Assembly (NCBI GenBank): GCA_964367945.1
Contig: CAYIZZ010000006.1
Span: forward strand, 1-40,050
Reading direction: 5' to 3'
Length of the DNA stretch: 40,050 nucleotides
Origin: JAAYCI01 sp964367945
Lineage (GTDB): Bacteria; Bacillota; Clostridia; Oscillospirales; Ruminococcaceae
Shown here: in pieces, positions 7,941-16,187 of the stretch
Layout: each line of letters opens with the position of its first letter
Numbering within the stretch: position 1 is the stretch's first letter
Program-made: the position numbers and the translations under genes
The notes under the pieces: model-generated
Seen by the model: the letters and a program-made list of their open reading frames with translations, nothing else
Told to the model about the DNA's origin: nothing
Databases searched by the model: none

Positions 7941-8789
7941 GTGCTGACGAAGATATTAAAGCGTGTGTATATAGTAGCGCTGTTTTCCTTTTTGTATGTG
8001 CCGATTGCGGTGCTGATTGCGTTTTCGTTTAACGAAAACAAAAGCCGTACCAGCTGGACGGGTTTTACGCTGGACTGGTACAGCCAGCTGTTTCGTAACG
8101 AAGAAGTGCTGTCTGCATTATTGCTTAGTTTAGTGCTTGCGATATCGGCGGCGCTTATTGCAACGGTGCTGGGCACGGTGGCCTCGGTGGGTATAAACCG
8201 TATGCGGCGCACCACACGAAGCCTTGTGATGAATGTAAGCTACATTCCCATCATAAACCCCGAAATAATCACCGGTGTGTCCATGATGCTACTTTTTGTG
8301 GTTATGAAAGACATGTTTGCGGCGCTGGGCACAGGTGGCGGATGGATAGCAGAAAACCTGATAGGTTTTCCAAGCCTTTTGATAGCACATATCACGTTTA
8401 ATGTACCGTATGTGCTGTTTAACGTGGCGCCAAAACTTAGGCGGATGGACATCAGGCTGTATGAAGCGGCACTGGACCTTGGATGTAACGAGCGCCAAGC
8501 TTTCTTTAAAGTGGTGCTGCCGGAAATTATGCCGTCGGTATTTTCAGCGTTTTTGATATGCCTTACATATTCAATAGACGATTTCACCATAAGCTATTTC
8601 ACATCAGGTAACTTGCAGCCGCTTCCGGTAGCTATTTACTCCATGACACGGCGTAAAGTCAGCCCGGAGATAAACGCACTATCAACCATTATGTTTATGG
8701 CGGTGCTTACCATTATTTTGATAGCAAACTGGCGTGACACACAAAAAGACAAAAAAAGAAAACTGGCACAAAGACAAGCACGAGCATAA
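7941..8789 (+). CDS. potC: Spermidine/putrescine ABC transporter permease PotC
   Basis: The second permease, 282 residues, with about six helices and an EAA loop beginning YEAALDLGCN at residues 174-183. Start is GTG with AAAGGAGA (7926-7933) seven bases upstream; an ATG at 7936 reads straight into a stop and is not used. The C-terminus is strongly basic. It follows potB by 18 bp and is separated from potD by 74 bp without a convincing terminator. Confidence 0.92.
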   Translation: MLTKILKRVYIVALFSFLYVPIAVLIAFSFNENKSRTSWTGFTLDWYSQLFRNEEVLSALLLSLVLAISAALIATVLGTVASVGINRMRRTTRSLVMNVSYIPIINPEIITGVSMMLLFVVMKDMFAALGTGGGWIAENLIGFPSLLIAHITFNVPYVLFNVAPKLRRMDIRLYEAALDLGCNERQAFFKVVLPEIMPSVFSAFLICLTYSIDDFTISYFTSGNLQPLPVAIYSMTRRKVSPEINALSTIMFMAVLTIILIANWRDTQKDKKRKLAQRQARA

Positions 8790-8863
8790 AAAAGCAAGCA
8801 ATGTCGGGAAAGTGAAAGCTATTTCGATATGTAAATAAATTATAGGGTAGGAGAAAACAAAGA

Positions 8864-10096
8864 ATGAAACAATGGAAAAAATCACTAATGGTATTATGTG
8901 TTAGCGTGATGATGCTAGTTAGCATTTTTGCGGTACCGGTATCTGCCGAGGCCGAGGTGGCGGTAAGCGAAGATTACGACTGGAAAAGATTTGAAGGCCA
9001 AGGAATTACCTTGGACATATACAACTGGGGTGAATACATCTCTGACGGTACCGACGGCGAAAGCCTGGATGTGAATGCGGCGTTCACAGAGCTTACCGGT
9101 ATTGAGATAAACTACACTACTTATGACACCAACGAGACCATGTACTCCAAGCTGAAAAGCGGTGGCGCAAACTATGACATCATTATTCCGTCTGACTACA
9201 TGGTAGGTAAACTGGCAAACGAAGACATGCTGGCAAGCCTAGACTTTGCTAATATCCCAAACTATTCCTACATCGGCGAAGAGTATTTGAATATGGATTA
9301 TGATCCAAACAACGAATATTCTGTACCATACACATGGGGTTTTGTGGGTATTGTGTACAACACCACCATGGTAGATGAAGAAGTTAGCAGCTGGGACGTT
9401 TTATGGGACGAAAAATATGAAGGCGACGTTTTGATGTTTGACAATTCTCGTGATGCTTTTGCTATTGCGCTGAAAAAACTGGGCTTGTCGCTGAACCCAT
9501 CTTCACAAGAAGATATTGATGCGGCAACAGAAGAACTGATGGCTCAAAAAGGTGTGGTGCAGGCATATGTAATGGACCAAATCTTTGACAAAATGGGTGG
9601 TGGCGAGGCAGCTTTTGCGCCATACTACGCAGGTGATGCTATCACAATGATGGCAGACAATCCCGATCTTGCTTTTGCTATTCCAGAAGAAGGCACAAAC
9701 TACTTTGTGGATGCCATGTGTATCCCTGCAGACTCTGCAAACAAAGAAGCTGCCGAGATGTATATAAACTTCATGTGCGAGCCTGAAGTGGCCATGGAAA
9801 ACAGCATGTATATAGGATACTCCACCGCAAACACAGCTGCAGCAGAGCTGATGCCGGATGAAGTGAGAAATAATCCTATTGCATATCCCAGCGCAGAACA
9901 ACTGGCAAATATGGAGACATTCACTGTTCTTCCTGACGAGCTAAACGCTGCAATGGATAAAGCATGGAGCGACATGCGTGGCGGTAACGAAGCAGGCGCA
10001 GGCTGGGTGATCCCGGTGGCAGTGGCAGCAGCCGTGGTGCTGGTGATAGCCGTTGCAGTGATGCGTACCCGCAAGAAAAAAAGAGACAACTACTAA
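8864..10096 (+). CDS. potD: Polyamine-binding protein PotD with C-terminal membrane anchor
   Basis: An extracytoplasmic substrate-binding protein of 410 residues that should deliver spermidine or putrescine to PotBC. Residues 1-28 form a Sec signal peptide with a likely cut after VSA; there is no lipobox cysteine at that site. The mature protein opens with LDIYNWGEYIS, matching the NW-EY segment that lines the polyamine pocket of PotD, and continues as a two-lobe periplasmic-binding fold. Unusually, the C-terminus carries a hydrophobic helix (about 383-401) followed by RTRKKKRDNY, which would anchor the protein to the membrane from its tail. Gram-positive PotD proteins are normally N-terminal lipoproteins. 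Start has TAGGAG upstream. A terminator follows at once. Confidence 0.92.
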   Translation: MKQWKKSLMVLCVSVMMLVSIFAVPVSAEAEVAVSEDYDWKRFEGQGITLDIYNWGEYISDGTDGESLDVNAAFTELTGIEINYTTYDTNETMYSKLKSGGANYDIIIPSDYMVGKLANEDMLASLDFANIPNYSYIGEEYLNMDYDPNNEYSVPYTWGFVGIVYNTTMVDEEVSSWDVLWDEKYEGDVLMFDNSRDAFAIALKKLGLSLNPSSQEDIDAATEELMAQKGVVQAYVMDQIFDKMGGGEAAFAPYYAGDAITMMADNPDLAFAIPEEGTNYFVDAMCIPADSANKEAAEMYINFMCEPEVAMENSMYIGYSTANTAAAELMPDEVRNNPIAYPSAEQLANMETFTVLPDELNAAMDKAWSDMRGGNEAGAGWVIPVAVAAAVVLVIAVAVMRTRKKKRDNY

Positions 10097-10113
10097 AAGT
10101 AACTGCTGAAAAT

Positions 10114-10149
10114 AAAACTCCCCCGGCTGAAAAGCACAGGGGAGTTTTT
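10114..10149. terminator. Terminator between convergent potD and ridA
   Basis: AAAACTCCCC (10114-10123) pairs with GGGGAGTTTT (10139-10148), with T-rich flanks on both strands, so it can end the pot operon on plus and ridA on minus. Confidence 0.88.
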
Positions 10150-10178
10150 CTGTTAATAAGATACTTTTGTGGCAAGGC

Positions 10179-10553
10179 TTAGCCTAAATATGCCACGGCT
10201 TCCACTTCCACTAATACGTCTTTGGGAAGTCTTGCTACTTCTACGCAGCTGCGTGCAGGTGCATGAGTGATGTACTTGCTATATACTTCGTTAAATGCGG
10301 CAAAGTCGCCCATGTCGGCCAAAAAGCAGGTGGTTTTCACGATGCTGGCAGTGCTTCCGCCGGCGGCTTCTAATACGGCAGACAGGTTTTGCATTACCAT
10401 CTCGGCTTGGTCTGTGACATTGTCGCCCACGATGGTACCGTTTTCGGGATGCAAAGGAATTTGACCCGATGTATACAGCATATCGCCGCATGCAATGGCT
10501 TGAGAATAAGGCCCGATGGCCGCAGGTGCTTTATCTGTTTGTATTTTTTTCAT
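10179..10553 (-). CDS. ridA: RidA-family enamine/imine deaminase
   Basis: A 124-residue cytosolic protein of the RidA (YjgF/YER057c/UK114) family, which forms trimers and hydrolyses reactive enamine/imine intermediates such as 2-aminoacrylate. The family features are AIGPYSQAI (12-20), SGQIPLHP (29-36) and the substrate-binding arginine R101 in PARSCVEV. Length is standard. The ATG is preceded by GGAG at normal spacing, and a promoter is visible at 10597-10625. It is a single-gene unit between two terminators. Confidence 0.93.
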   Translation of the reverse strand: MKKIQTDKAPAAIGPYSQAIACGDMLYTSGQIPLHPENGTIVGDNVTDQAEMVMQNLSAVLEAAGGSTASIVKTTCFLADMGDFAAFNEVYSKYITHAPARSCVEVARLPKDVLVEVEAVAYLG

Positions 10554-10596
10554 GATAGATACTCCTTTAATATAATTATAAATTGTTTATTATTAT

Positions 10597-10625
10597 ACAA
10601 TACTTCATGATATAGGTTATGTCAA
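10597..10625 (-). promoter_or_regulatory. Promoter of ridA
   Basis: On the minus strand a consensus TTGACA (10625-10620) lies 17 bases from TATTGT (10602-10597). A better -10 match, TATAAT at 10597-10592, has too long a spacer (22). Confidence 0.5.
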
Positions 10626-10650
10626 TAAATAATCTTGAATAGTGGACAAA

Positions 10651-10683
10651 AAAAGAATGCCCTTATGCTTAAAGGGCATTCTT
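10651..10683 (-). terminator. Terminator after the 35-residue ORF
   Basis: GAATGCCCTT (10655-10664) pairs perfectly with AAGGGCATTC (10672-10681). On the minus strand a run of seven T follows, so it ends transcripts coming from the small ORF and the acylation genes upstream of it. Confidence 0.85.
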
Positions 10684-10689
10684 CTTATT

Positions 10690-10797
10690 TTATCTTTTTC
10701 TGTTTTTCACATAAACAGGTTGCATATTGTGTTCGCTATGCTTTAAAAGCCATCCCCCTACGAGCAGGGTGCTTACTATTGCTGTAATCCATGCCAT
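10690..10797 (-). CDS. 35-residue single-span membrane microprotein
   Basis: A 35-codon reading frame starting MAWITAIVSTLLVGGWLL, so residues 2-18 form one hydrophobic helix, followed by a polar tail ending KNRKR. It has a good ribosome binding site (AGGA eight bases before ATG), a TAA stop, and a strong terminator only seven bases after the stop. It lies 114 bp after the SGNH gene on the same strand, so it is either the last gene of the acylation operon or a separate transcript; a TATACT box lies upstream, with no clear -35. I do not recognise the family. Placement between a ribosome binding site and terminator is the main reason to believe it is real. Confidence 0.55.
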   Translation of the reverse strand: MAWITAIVSTLLVGGWLLKHSEHNMQPVYVKNRKR

Positions 10798-10910
10798 ACT
10801 GTGATTCCTGCCTTTCTTTTGCTATTTAGTAGTGACTATTTGATATTTATGAGTATAATATTCAAATGTGTGCACGCTGTGAGGAAGATGCAAAAGAAAA
10901 ACGAAAACGT

Positions 10911-12359
10911 CTAGTCGGTGAATCCTGTGTAGTCATGCTGGACAGCATAGCTGCCGCTGTAGCATATTTCTGATGTATATGTATCGAAAATCACAATGTT
11001 GAAACCCTCGCGGTTTTTGGATTTTTCTTCACCGTTTACTAAGATGGACGAGCTGTCTGTGGTTGTTGAGACGTTTATTTCAAGCTCGCTATAAATAGGC
11101 AAGGCTGAAAACTCTGTGAGGCTGGCACTTTCACCGTTTATGAAATAAAAAGCGTCGGATGCATCGGTGGCAGAGAGTATATCGCTGTCTATGCCAAAAG
11201 CATTTAGCGCATCTATCAGGTGGGTACCGTCGGCGGCACTCATGTCACCGTGGGCTGTGATGACAGTGGCAAAGCCGTCTTTTTCTTTTAAAAGGCTTGC
11301 AATGGTTTCTAAGTCGTTTGCAAGTTTTATGTCCCAGTTGTCTACATCGCGCATCTCCACAGCGCTGTCTTCGTCCCACCTTTGTATGGTGTCTTGGCTG
11401 TAGGTGACCTCTGATAGGTAGTTTGTTTTAAGATAATCACCTATGTGACGAGAGATTTTCTCGGCGCCAAGGTAATTTATATGTGCGTGTTCGGCCATGT
11501 CTGTGCGGTAGTCAAAGCCTATCTCGGAAAGCAAATCTTCTTCCATATAGTTTAAATACGGCACGCCAGCTTCGGCGCAAACAGCCTTTATTTCTTCAAG
11601 ATAGCCTCTGTCTTGTTCTTCCATCACATAAGGGGTTTTCACCACAACTAAGGGGATGTCCTCTTCTTCTGATAATTCTATCAGCTTTTCTAAATACAGT
11701 CGGCACGAGGGATACATTGTGGTGCCTGTGCCCTTGTCTTCGTATGCAAACGGCACAAATTCTTCGGTGGTGTAAATAGGTCCATAGCCTTTGTTTGAAG
11801 AGTATCTGTCGGCAAAAAGATTGTCTGCCAGCTCGGTGAGGGTGATGTCGCCCCAGCGGTTGTGGTACCTTGCAAACGAGATCATTTCAGAAAGTGAAAG
11901 CGGGATATATTGATGCTGGCGAATGGCAAAAGCCAGCTGTAGGCGGTTTAGTGATGGCGGAATAGACATGGCAAACTCGTTCGATACGCCGTCGGCGGTG
12001 TTGCCTTCGATGTAGCTGACGTCATATGCAAAAGAGAAAGCCTCCACCACAATCACTTCCGGGTCTTGCTCGCGGATAGCCTCTATGGCATAGTGATAAG
12101 ACACCCATGCCGGCTGGCTCCACGAATACATGTTGTACGAGGTGAAGCCCTGCTCTTGCCATATTTGTGCCGGGTTAAATGCAGCCATACCGTGGCTACT
12201 ACCGATGAACATGGCATCGATGGTGTCACGTGGCTCGTCGTAAAAGCCGGCAAATGTGCTGTTGTTTGGGGCAAGGGCACGCTCCACCAAAAGCACACTA
12301 CCCAGCAAAACAACAAAAAGCAGTAGCACGGCTATTATGTTTTTGAAAACAGTTTTCAT
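10911..12359 (-). CDS. SGNH-type acyltransferase/esterase partner (AlgJ/AlgX-like) with extra C-terminal domain
   Basis: A 482-residue protein with an N-terminal membrane anchor (about 8-27) and an extracytoplasmic SGNH-like domain. The first catalytic block is FIGSSH (51-56), with S55 the probable nucleophile, and the last is EHAHINYLG, with E290 and H293 in the Asp-x-x-His position. Such proteins work with MBOAT transporters to place O-acetyl groups on secreted polysaccharides, as AlgJ/AlgX with AlgI. Residues from about 330 to the end are an extra domain ending with a NREGFNIVIFD segment that recalls ILEI/FAM3-like domains. It lies nine bases after the MBOAT gene with GAGGAG before the ATG, so the two form an operon. 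Confidence 0.85.
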   Translation of the reverse strand: MKTVFKNIIAVLLLFVVLLGSVLLVERALAPNNSTFAGFYDEPRDTIDAMFIGSSHGMAAFNPAQIWQEQGFTSYNMYSWSQPAWVSYHYAIEAIREQDPEVIVVEAFSFAYDVSYIEGNTADGVSNEFAMSIPPSLNRLQLAFAIRQHQYIPLSLSEMISFARYHNRWGDITLTELADNLFADRYSSNKGYGPIYTTEEFVPFAYEDKGTGTTMYPSCRLYLEKLIELSEEEDIPLVVVKTPYVMEEQDRGYLEEIKAVCAEAGVPYLNYMEEDLLSEIGFDYRTDMAEHAHINYLGAEKISRHIGDYLKTNYLSEVTYSQDTIQRWDEDSAVEMRDVDNWDIKLANDLETIASLLKEKDGFATVITAHGDMSAADGTHLIDALNAFGIDSDILSATDASDAFYFINGESASLTEFSALPIYSELEINVSTTTDSSSILVNGEEKSKNREGFNIVIFDTYTSEICYSGSYAVQHDYTGFTD

Positions 12360-12368
12360 AAAGACTCC

Positions 12369-13823
12369 TCAGAATTGGAAGTAGACAAAGGGCTGTGCCA
12401 CATAGTCTGCGCCGTAAACGCCGAAAACTAAAGTGGCCATCACCAAAACATAGAACAAGGCATATCGCTTATACCCTTTTGTGGGCATGAAAATATTGTG
12501 AATATAAAGCTCGTCGTGCAAAAATAACGCTGCAAGCGACAAGAACGCCACCACAAGCTCTGGTGTACCAAGGCCAAGGTTTGCCAGCTGTGCGAAGTCG
12601 CTTAAAGAAGTATCGGTGATCATTTGGGTTAGTACCCCGAACGCCTGTGGCAAGTCCACACTTCTGAAAAAGATGTTTGGGAATGCAAGCAGTAAAAATA
12701 CTATAACCCTGCACAGGGTGGTGAACCATACAGATTTAACGTTGATGTGTAACATGTCGTAAAACTTATGCCGTGCTTTTTTTGTGGCTTTGTCTAAGAT
12801 ACGGTAAAGGCCGTGGATGCTACCCCACACAACAAACGTCCAGGAAGCTCCGTGCCAAAGGCCACTGATGAAAAACACAATAAAGAGGTTTATGTATGTG
12901 CGTGCGACGCCTTTTTTGCTGCCACCCAGTGGGAAGTAAAGATAGTCACCAAAAAATGTGGACAGTGAAATGTGCCAGCGCTGCCAAAACTCGGTGATGG
13001 AGGTGGAAGAATACGGCGCTTTGAAGTTTTCCATCAGGGTGAAGCCCAGTATTTTTGCCGCGCCGGTGGCTATGGTGGAGTATGACGAAAAGTCGCAATA
13101 AACCTGAAATGTCAGCAAAATAGTGCCGGCGATAAGCATGCCGCCGGTTTGGGTTTCAGGCTGAGAATATATAGCGTCCACCATGATGGCCAGCCTGTCG
13201 GCAATAACCATTTTAAGGAAAAAGCCCCAGCTCATGGTTAAAAGGCCGTTTACCACGTTGTCATACTTGAAAACACGAGGTGCGTTTATCTGCGGAAGCA
13301 GGTTTTTAGCACGCTCGATGGGTCCGGCCACAAGTTGTGGAAAAAACGAAACAAAAAGCGCATATCTAAGAAAGTTTTTCTCGGCGGAAAGCTCGCCTCT
13401 GTATACGTCGATGGTGTATCCGATGGCCTGAAAAGTGTAAAAACTGATGCCGACAGGAAGCAGTACCTGAAGTAAAGGTAGGCTACTGCCTGTGATGGTG
13501 GAGATGCTTTCGGTGAAAAAGTTGTAGTATTTAAAGAAGAACAAAATTCCTAAATTGACAACAAGGCAGATGGTGAGCGCTAGTTTTTTGTCTCGTGTTT
13601 TGTTAGTCTTATCGCTTTTGTTAATGTTATCCAGTACACGCCCGCAAGTGTATGTGGCGGCGATTGATATTAAAATAAGTATCAGGTAAGGTGGGTTCCA
13701 GCTGGCATAAAAATATAAACTGCAAGCTAAAAGCCACAAATAAGCGTACTTTTTAGGGAATAAAAAATACACTGTCACCGCTATGGGAAAAAATATTAAA
13801 AAACTTACGGAATTAAAAAGCAT
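12369..13823 (-). CDS. MBOAT-family O-acyltransferase (AlgI-like)
   Basis: A 484-residue polytopic membrane protein of the membrane-bound O-acyltransferase family. The conserved FWQRWHISLS (279-288) and GLWHGASWTFVVWG (321-334), with the invariant histidine H324, identify it, and the N-terminus FNSVSFLIFFPIAVTVYF is typical of the AlgI/PatA branch. It should move an acyl group, commonly acetyl, across the membrane to the SGNH partner encoded next. The acceptor polymer is not evident. The ATG has AGGAGC five bases upstream. No alginate or D-alanine (dlt) genes are present, so alginate and teichoic-acid D-alanylation are less likely than another surface glycan. Confidence 0.92.
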   Translation of the reverse strand: MLFNSVSFLIFFPIAVTVYFLFPKKYAYLWLLACSLYFYASWNPPYLILILISIAATYTCGRVLDNINKSDKTNKTRDKKLALTICLVVNLGILFFFKYYNFFTESISTITGSSLPLLQVLLPVGISFYTFQAIGYTIDVYRGELSAEKNFLRYALFVSFFPQLVAGPIERAKNLLPQINAPRVFKYDNVVNGLLTMSWGFFLKMVIADRLAIMVDAIYSQPETQTGGMLIAGTILLTFQVYCDFSSYSTIATGAAKILGFTLMENFKAPYSSTSITEFWQRWHISLSTFFGDYLYFPLGGSKKGVARTYINLFIVFFISGLWHGASWTFVVWGSIHGLYRILDKATKKARHKFYDMLHINVKSVWFTTLCRVIVFLLLAFPNIFFRSVDLPQAFGVLTQMITDTSLSDFAQLANLGLGTPELVVAFLSLAALFLHDELYIHNIFMPTKGYKRYALFYVLVMATLVFGVYGADYVAQPFVYFQF

Positions 13824-13887
13824 GTCTTGCTCCTATATAAAAACTTGCAATATTCGATGATGTTTGCGCTCCAGCACAGATAAAAAT

Positions 13888-13916
13888 ATCCTAGCATAAA
13901 ATGACGAAAAAGTAAA
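13888..13916 (-). promoter_or_regulatory. Candidate promoter of the acylation operon
   Basis: On the minus strand TTTACT (13916-13911), 17 bases, then TAGGAT (13893-13888) with an extended TGC before it. A moderate match about 65 bp before the MBOAT start. Confidence 0.4.
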
Positions 13917-13981
13917 TGTATAAAACACGGCATTATGTGGCGAATAATTGCTGTGATGTAGTAGGAAAAACAGATTAAATA

Positions 13982-13990
13982 TGATATACT
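13982..13990 (+). promoter_or_regulatory. Extended -10 element before the 14.0-kb membrane gene
   Basis: TGATATACT combines the TGN extension with TATACT, 37 bp before the start codon. No good -35 is visible. Confidence 0.4.
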
Positions 13991-14026
13991 AATTGATGAA
14001 GTTTTTGTCAAAGGGGACTACTTTAT

Positions 14027-16168
14027 TTGAAGAACACGCTGCAAACATTATATAAAGGATTGTCAAAAGTGAAGGCTACTATTGTGATGATGGCAATGGC
14101 GGCGTATTTTGTTTTGCTGATGCTTTCCGGAGGAAGTGTGGCAGAATGGATGCTTTTAGCTGTCACCATCGGGATGTTGGTGGTGGTGCCGGGATATATA
14201 TGTACAAAAAAAATAATAAATCCGCCCAGTGGTTTTTTTGCCCCCACGGTGATTTTGTGCGGCGGTGTTTTTTCGGTATTATTATATGTGATATCAATGC
14301 TGCTGAATGTGCAGTGGATGCCAAGTGCCGTTATGATATGCATGGGAGTTGTTGCGATATGGCTATTGTGGCAAGCAGTGAAAAGCAAAAAGCTGGCTAA
14401 AATAAAGAAAACTGCCATAAAGCCACAGGCATGGATGCTGATGCTACTGTTTAGTGCGCTGGTGGTGCTGTATGCATTTTACAGCGTGGTGAAAAACGCT
14501 AGCCCTACGGCGGTGGGGGATATCATACTTCACTTAGATGTGCTACAATATGCCGGCGATGCCAACGCACTAAAGCTGGATTTTCCACCCACAGACATAC
14601 GTTTTGACGGTGTACCCTTGTCGTATCACTACCTTACATCGCTTTTTGCCGCGCTGCTTAGCATGGCAAGTGGGATAGCGGCATACCCTATCATCGCATT
14701 TTATATGCAACCCTTTATTTTGGCGGCGCTGGTGGTATGTATTTACAGCTTAGGTAAGGTGATTTTCAAGCAAAATGTGGCAAAGTCGCTTCTTTTTTCA
14801 TACTCGATATTTTTATTCAGCTGTGCCAGCCTTTGGAAGATCTTGCCAAACGGACTTTCGGTGTTTTGGAACTCGTCCATCATCCACCACATTACAAACA
14901 TAAACAGCCAGGCCACCGCAACGGTGTTTTTAAGTGTATTTTTGGGCTATTTCGTGATTTCTGCCAGAGAAAAATATAAAGTGCCGTTTATGTGGCATGT
15001 GGTTTGCGTGCTGGGGTTTGCCATGCTGTGCCTTGCAAAAGGGCCACCGGCCACCATATTGATAATAGCTGTGTCGATGGTGCTGATAATAGGACTGTTT
15101 CAGAAAAACACCACAAAACAGGGGATTGTTTTAGGTGTAGTGCTGGGTGCGATATTCCTGGTGTCGTGGATGACACTGTTTAATGCATCGCAAACCACCG
15201 ATGGTGTACAGGCTATATCTTTTAGTTTTTCGGGCACGCTGGAAAAAGGATATTTTGTAAACATATTGGCGCATATAAAAACATATGGGCAGGCGGCATA
15301 TGTCGTAGCTGTGCCTGTTTTGTGGGTGATTCAAAGCTTTTTGATGCTACCTGCGCAGTTTTTGCTTTATGTGTATGCGGCGCTATGTGACATAAGACGT
15401 CTGCATAAGCTGTCACCTGACAGGCTATTGTATCACGCCATGGCAGTGGGCGGACTTTTGGCATACTTCTTGTTTGATCACAACGGTATGAGCCAGATGT
15501 ATTTTTTCATTGTCGCAAGTTTCTTTATAAACTTGCTTGTGATAGAAGAGCTGGAAAACGTAAAGCTGTTGTGGCAAACTGCAAAGCAAAAAACCAAGGC
15601 GGCAAAGGTGGTTTTTTGCAAAGTAGTGGTAGTTGGCCTTGCGTGCTGTGCAGTGGTTGGGGTGTTGACCACAGGTTTTTTATACGTGCACATGATTGGC
15701 AGTGGTGCGCGTCAGCTGGGCCGAAACTTGGGCGTGATGGAAAAGTATCCGTATGAGCTGGTGGTGACATCAGATGATGTGAGCGCCATGCAGTGGCTGG
15801 AAGAAAACAGCCCAACAGACGCTGTTTTTGCCACCAATCGCATCCATGCAAGCCCGAAATATGAAGGTATATCAAACCTGTATACAGCGTTTTGCCAAAG
15901 GCAATCTTACTGCGACGGATTCCAGTATACTTACTACAATGCAGGGCTTTCCAACGATGATGTAGTGCAGAGGCTGTTGGTTTTGGAAGCGATATTTGGC
16001 GCAGATACGCCGATGTCAGAGATTGTGAGCCTGTGTGAAGAAAACAACATTTCATACCTTGTGTTTTCTTCACAGATGGATGGGCAAGGCATGACGGACG
16101 CACATCTTGTGAACAGCTTACCAATGGTGTTTGATAGCGAAAATGTACGCATTTATGAAATAAAATAA
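14027..16168 (+). CDS. Polytopic membrane protein, GT-C glycosyltransferase-like
   Basis: A 713-residue integral membrane protein with about 14 hydrophobic helices. An outside loop near residues 165-205 holds DIILHLDVLQYAG and DFPPTDIRFDGVPLSYHY, acidic and aromatic motifs like those of GT-C-type lipid-sugar transferases. The last 140 residues are soluble and begin VSAMQWLEENSPTDAVFATN, a pattern frequent at the end of such bacterial membrane proteins. Catalytic identity is not proven; a role in surface glycan assembly is inferred from architecture and from the O-acylation pair upstream. The start is TTG, ten bases after AAAGGGG. Peptidase T follows 19 bp later. Confidence 0.85.
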   Translation: MKNTLQTLYKGLSKVKATIVMMAMAAYFVLLMLSGGSVAEWMLLAVTIGMLVVVPGYICTKKIINPPSGFFAPTVILCGGVFSVLLYVISMLLNVQWMPSAVMICMGVVAIWLLWQAVKSKKLAKIKKTAIKPQAWMLMLLFSALVVLYAFYSVVKNASPTAVGDIILHLDVLQYAGDANALKLDFPPTDIRFDGVPLSYHYLTSLFAALLSMASGIAAYPIIAFYMQPFILAALVVCIYSLGKVIFKQNVAKSLLFSYSIFLFSCASLWKILPNGLSVFWNSSIIHHITNINSQATATVFLSVFLGYFVISAREKYKVPFMWHVVCVLGFAMLCLAKGPPATILIIAVSMVLIIGLFQKNTTKQGIVLGVVLGAIFLVSWMTLFNASQTTDGVQAISFSFSGTLEKGYFVNILAHIKTYGQAAYVVAVPVLWVIQSFLMLPAQFLLYVYAALCDIRRLHKLSPDRLLYHAMAVGGLLAYFLFDHNGMSQMYFFIVASFFINLLVIEELENVKLLWQTAKQKTKAAKVVFCKVVVVGLACCAVVGVLTTGFLYVHMIGSGARQLGRNLGVMEKYPYELVVTSDDVSAMQWLEENSPTDAVFATNRIHASPKYEGISNLYTAFCQRQSYCDGFQYTYYNAGLSNDDVVQRLLVLEAIFGADTPMSEIVSLCEENNISYLVFSSQMDGQGMTDAHLVNSLPMVFDSENVRIYEIK

Positions 16169-16187
16169 TATATATGAGGTGAAAGTA

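Noticed and set aside
15525..16124. A 199-codon minus-strand frame inside the 14.0-kb membrane protein gene
   Set aside because: It is fully covered by a better-supported gene on the plus strand, its sequence has low-complexity shadow character, and no ribosome binding site or domain is seen.
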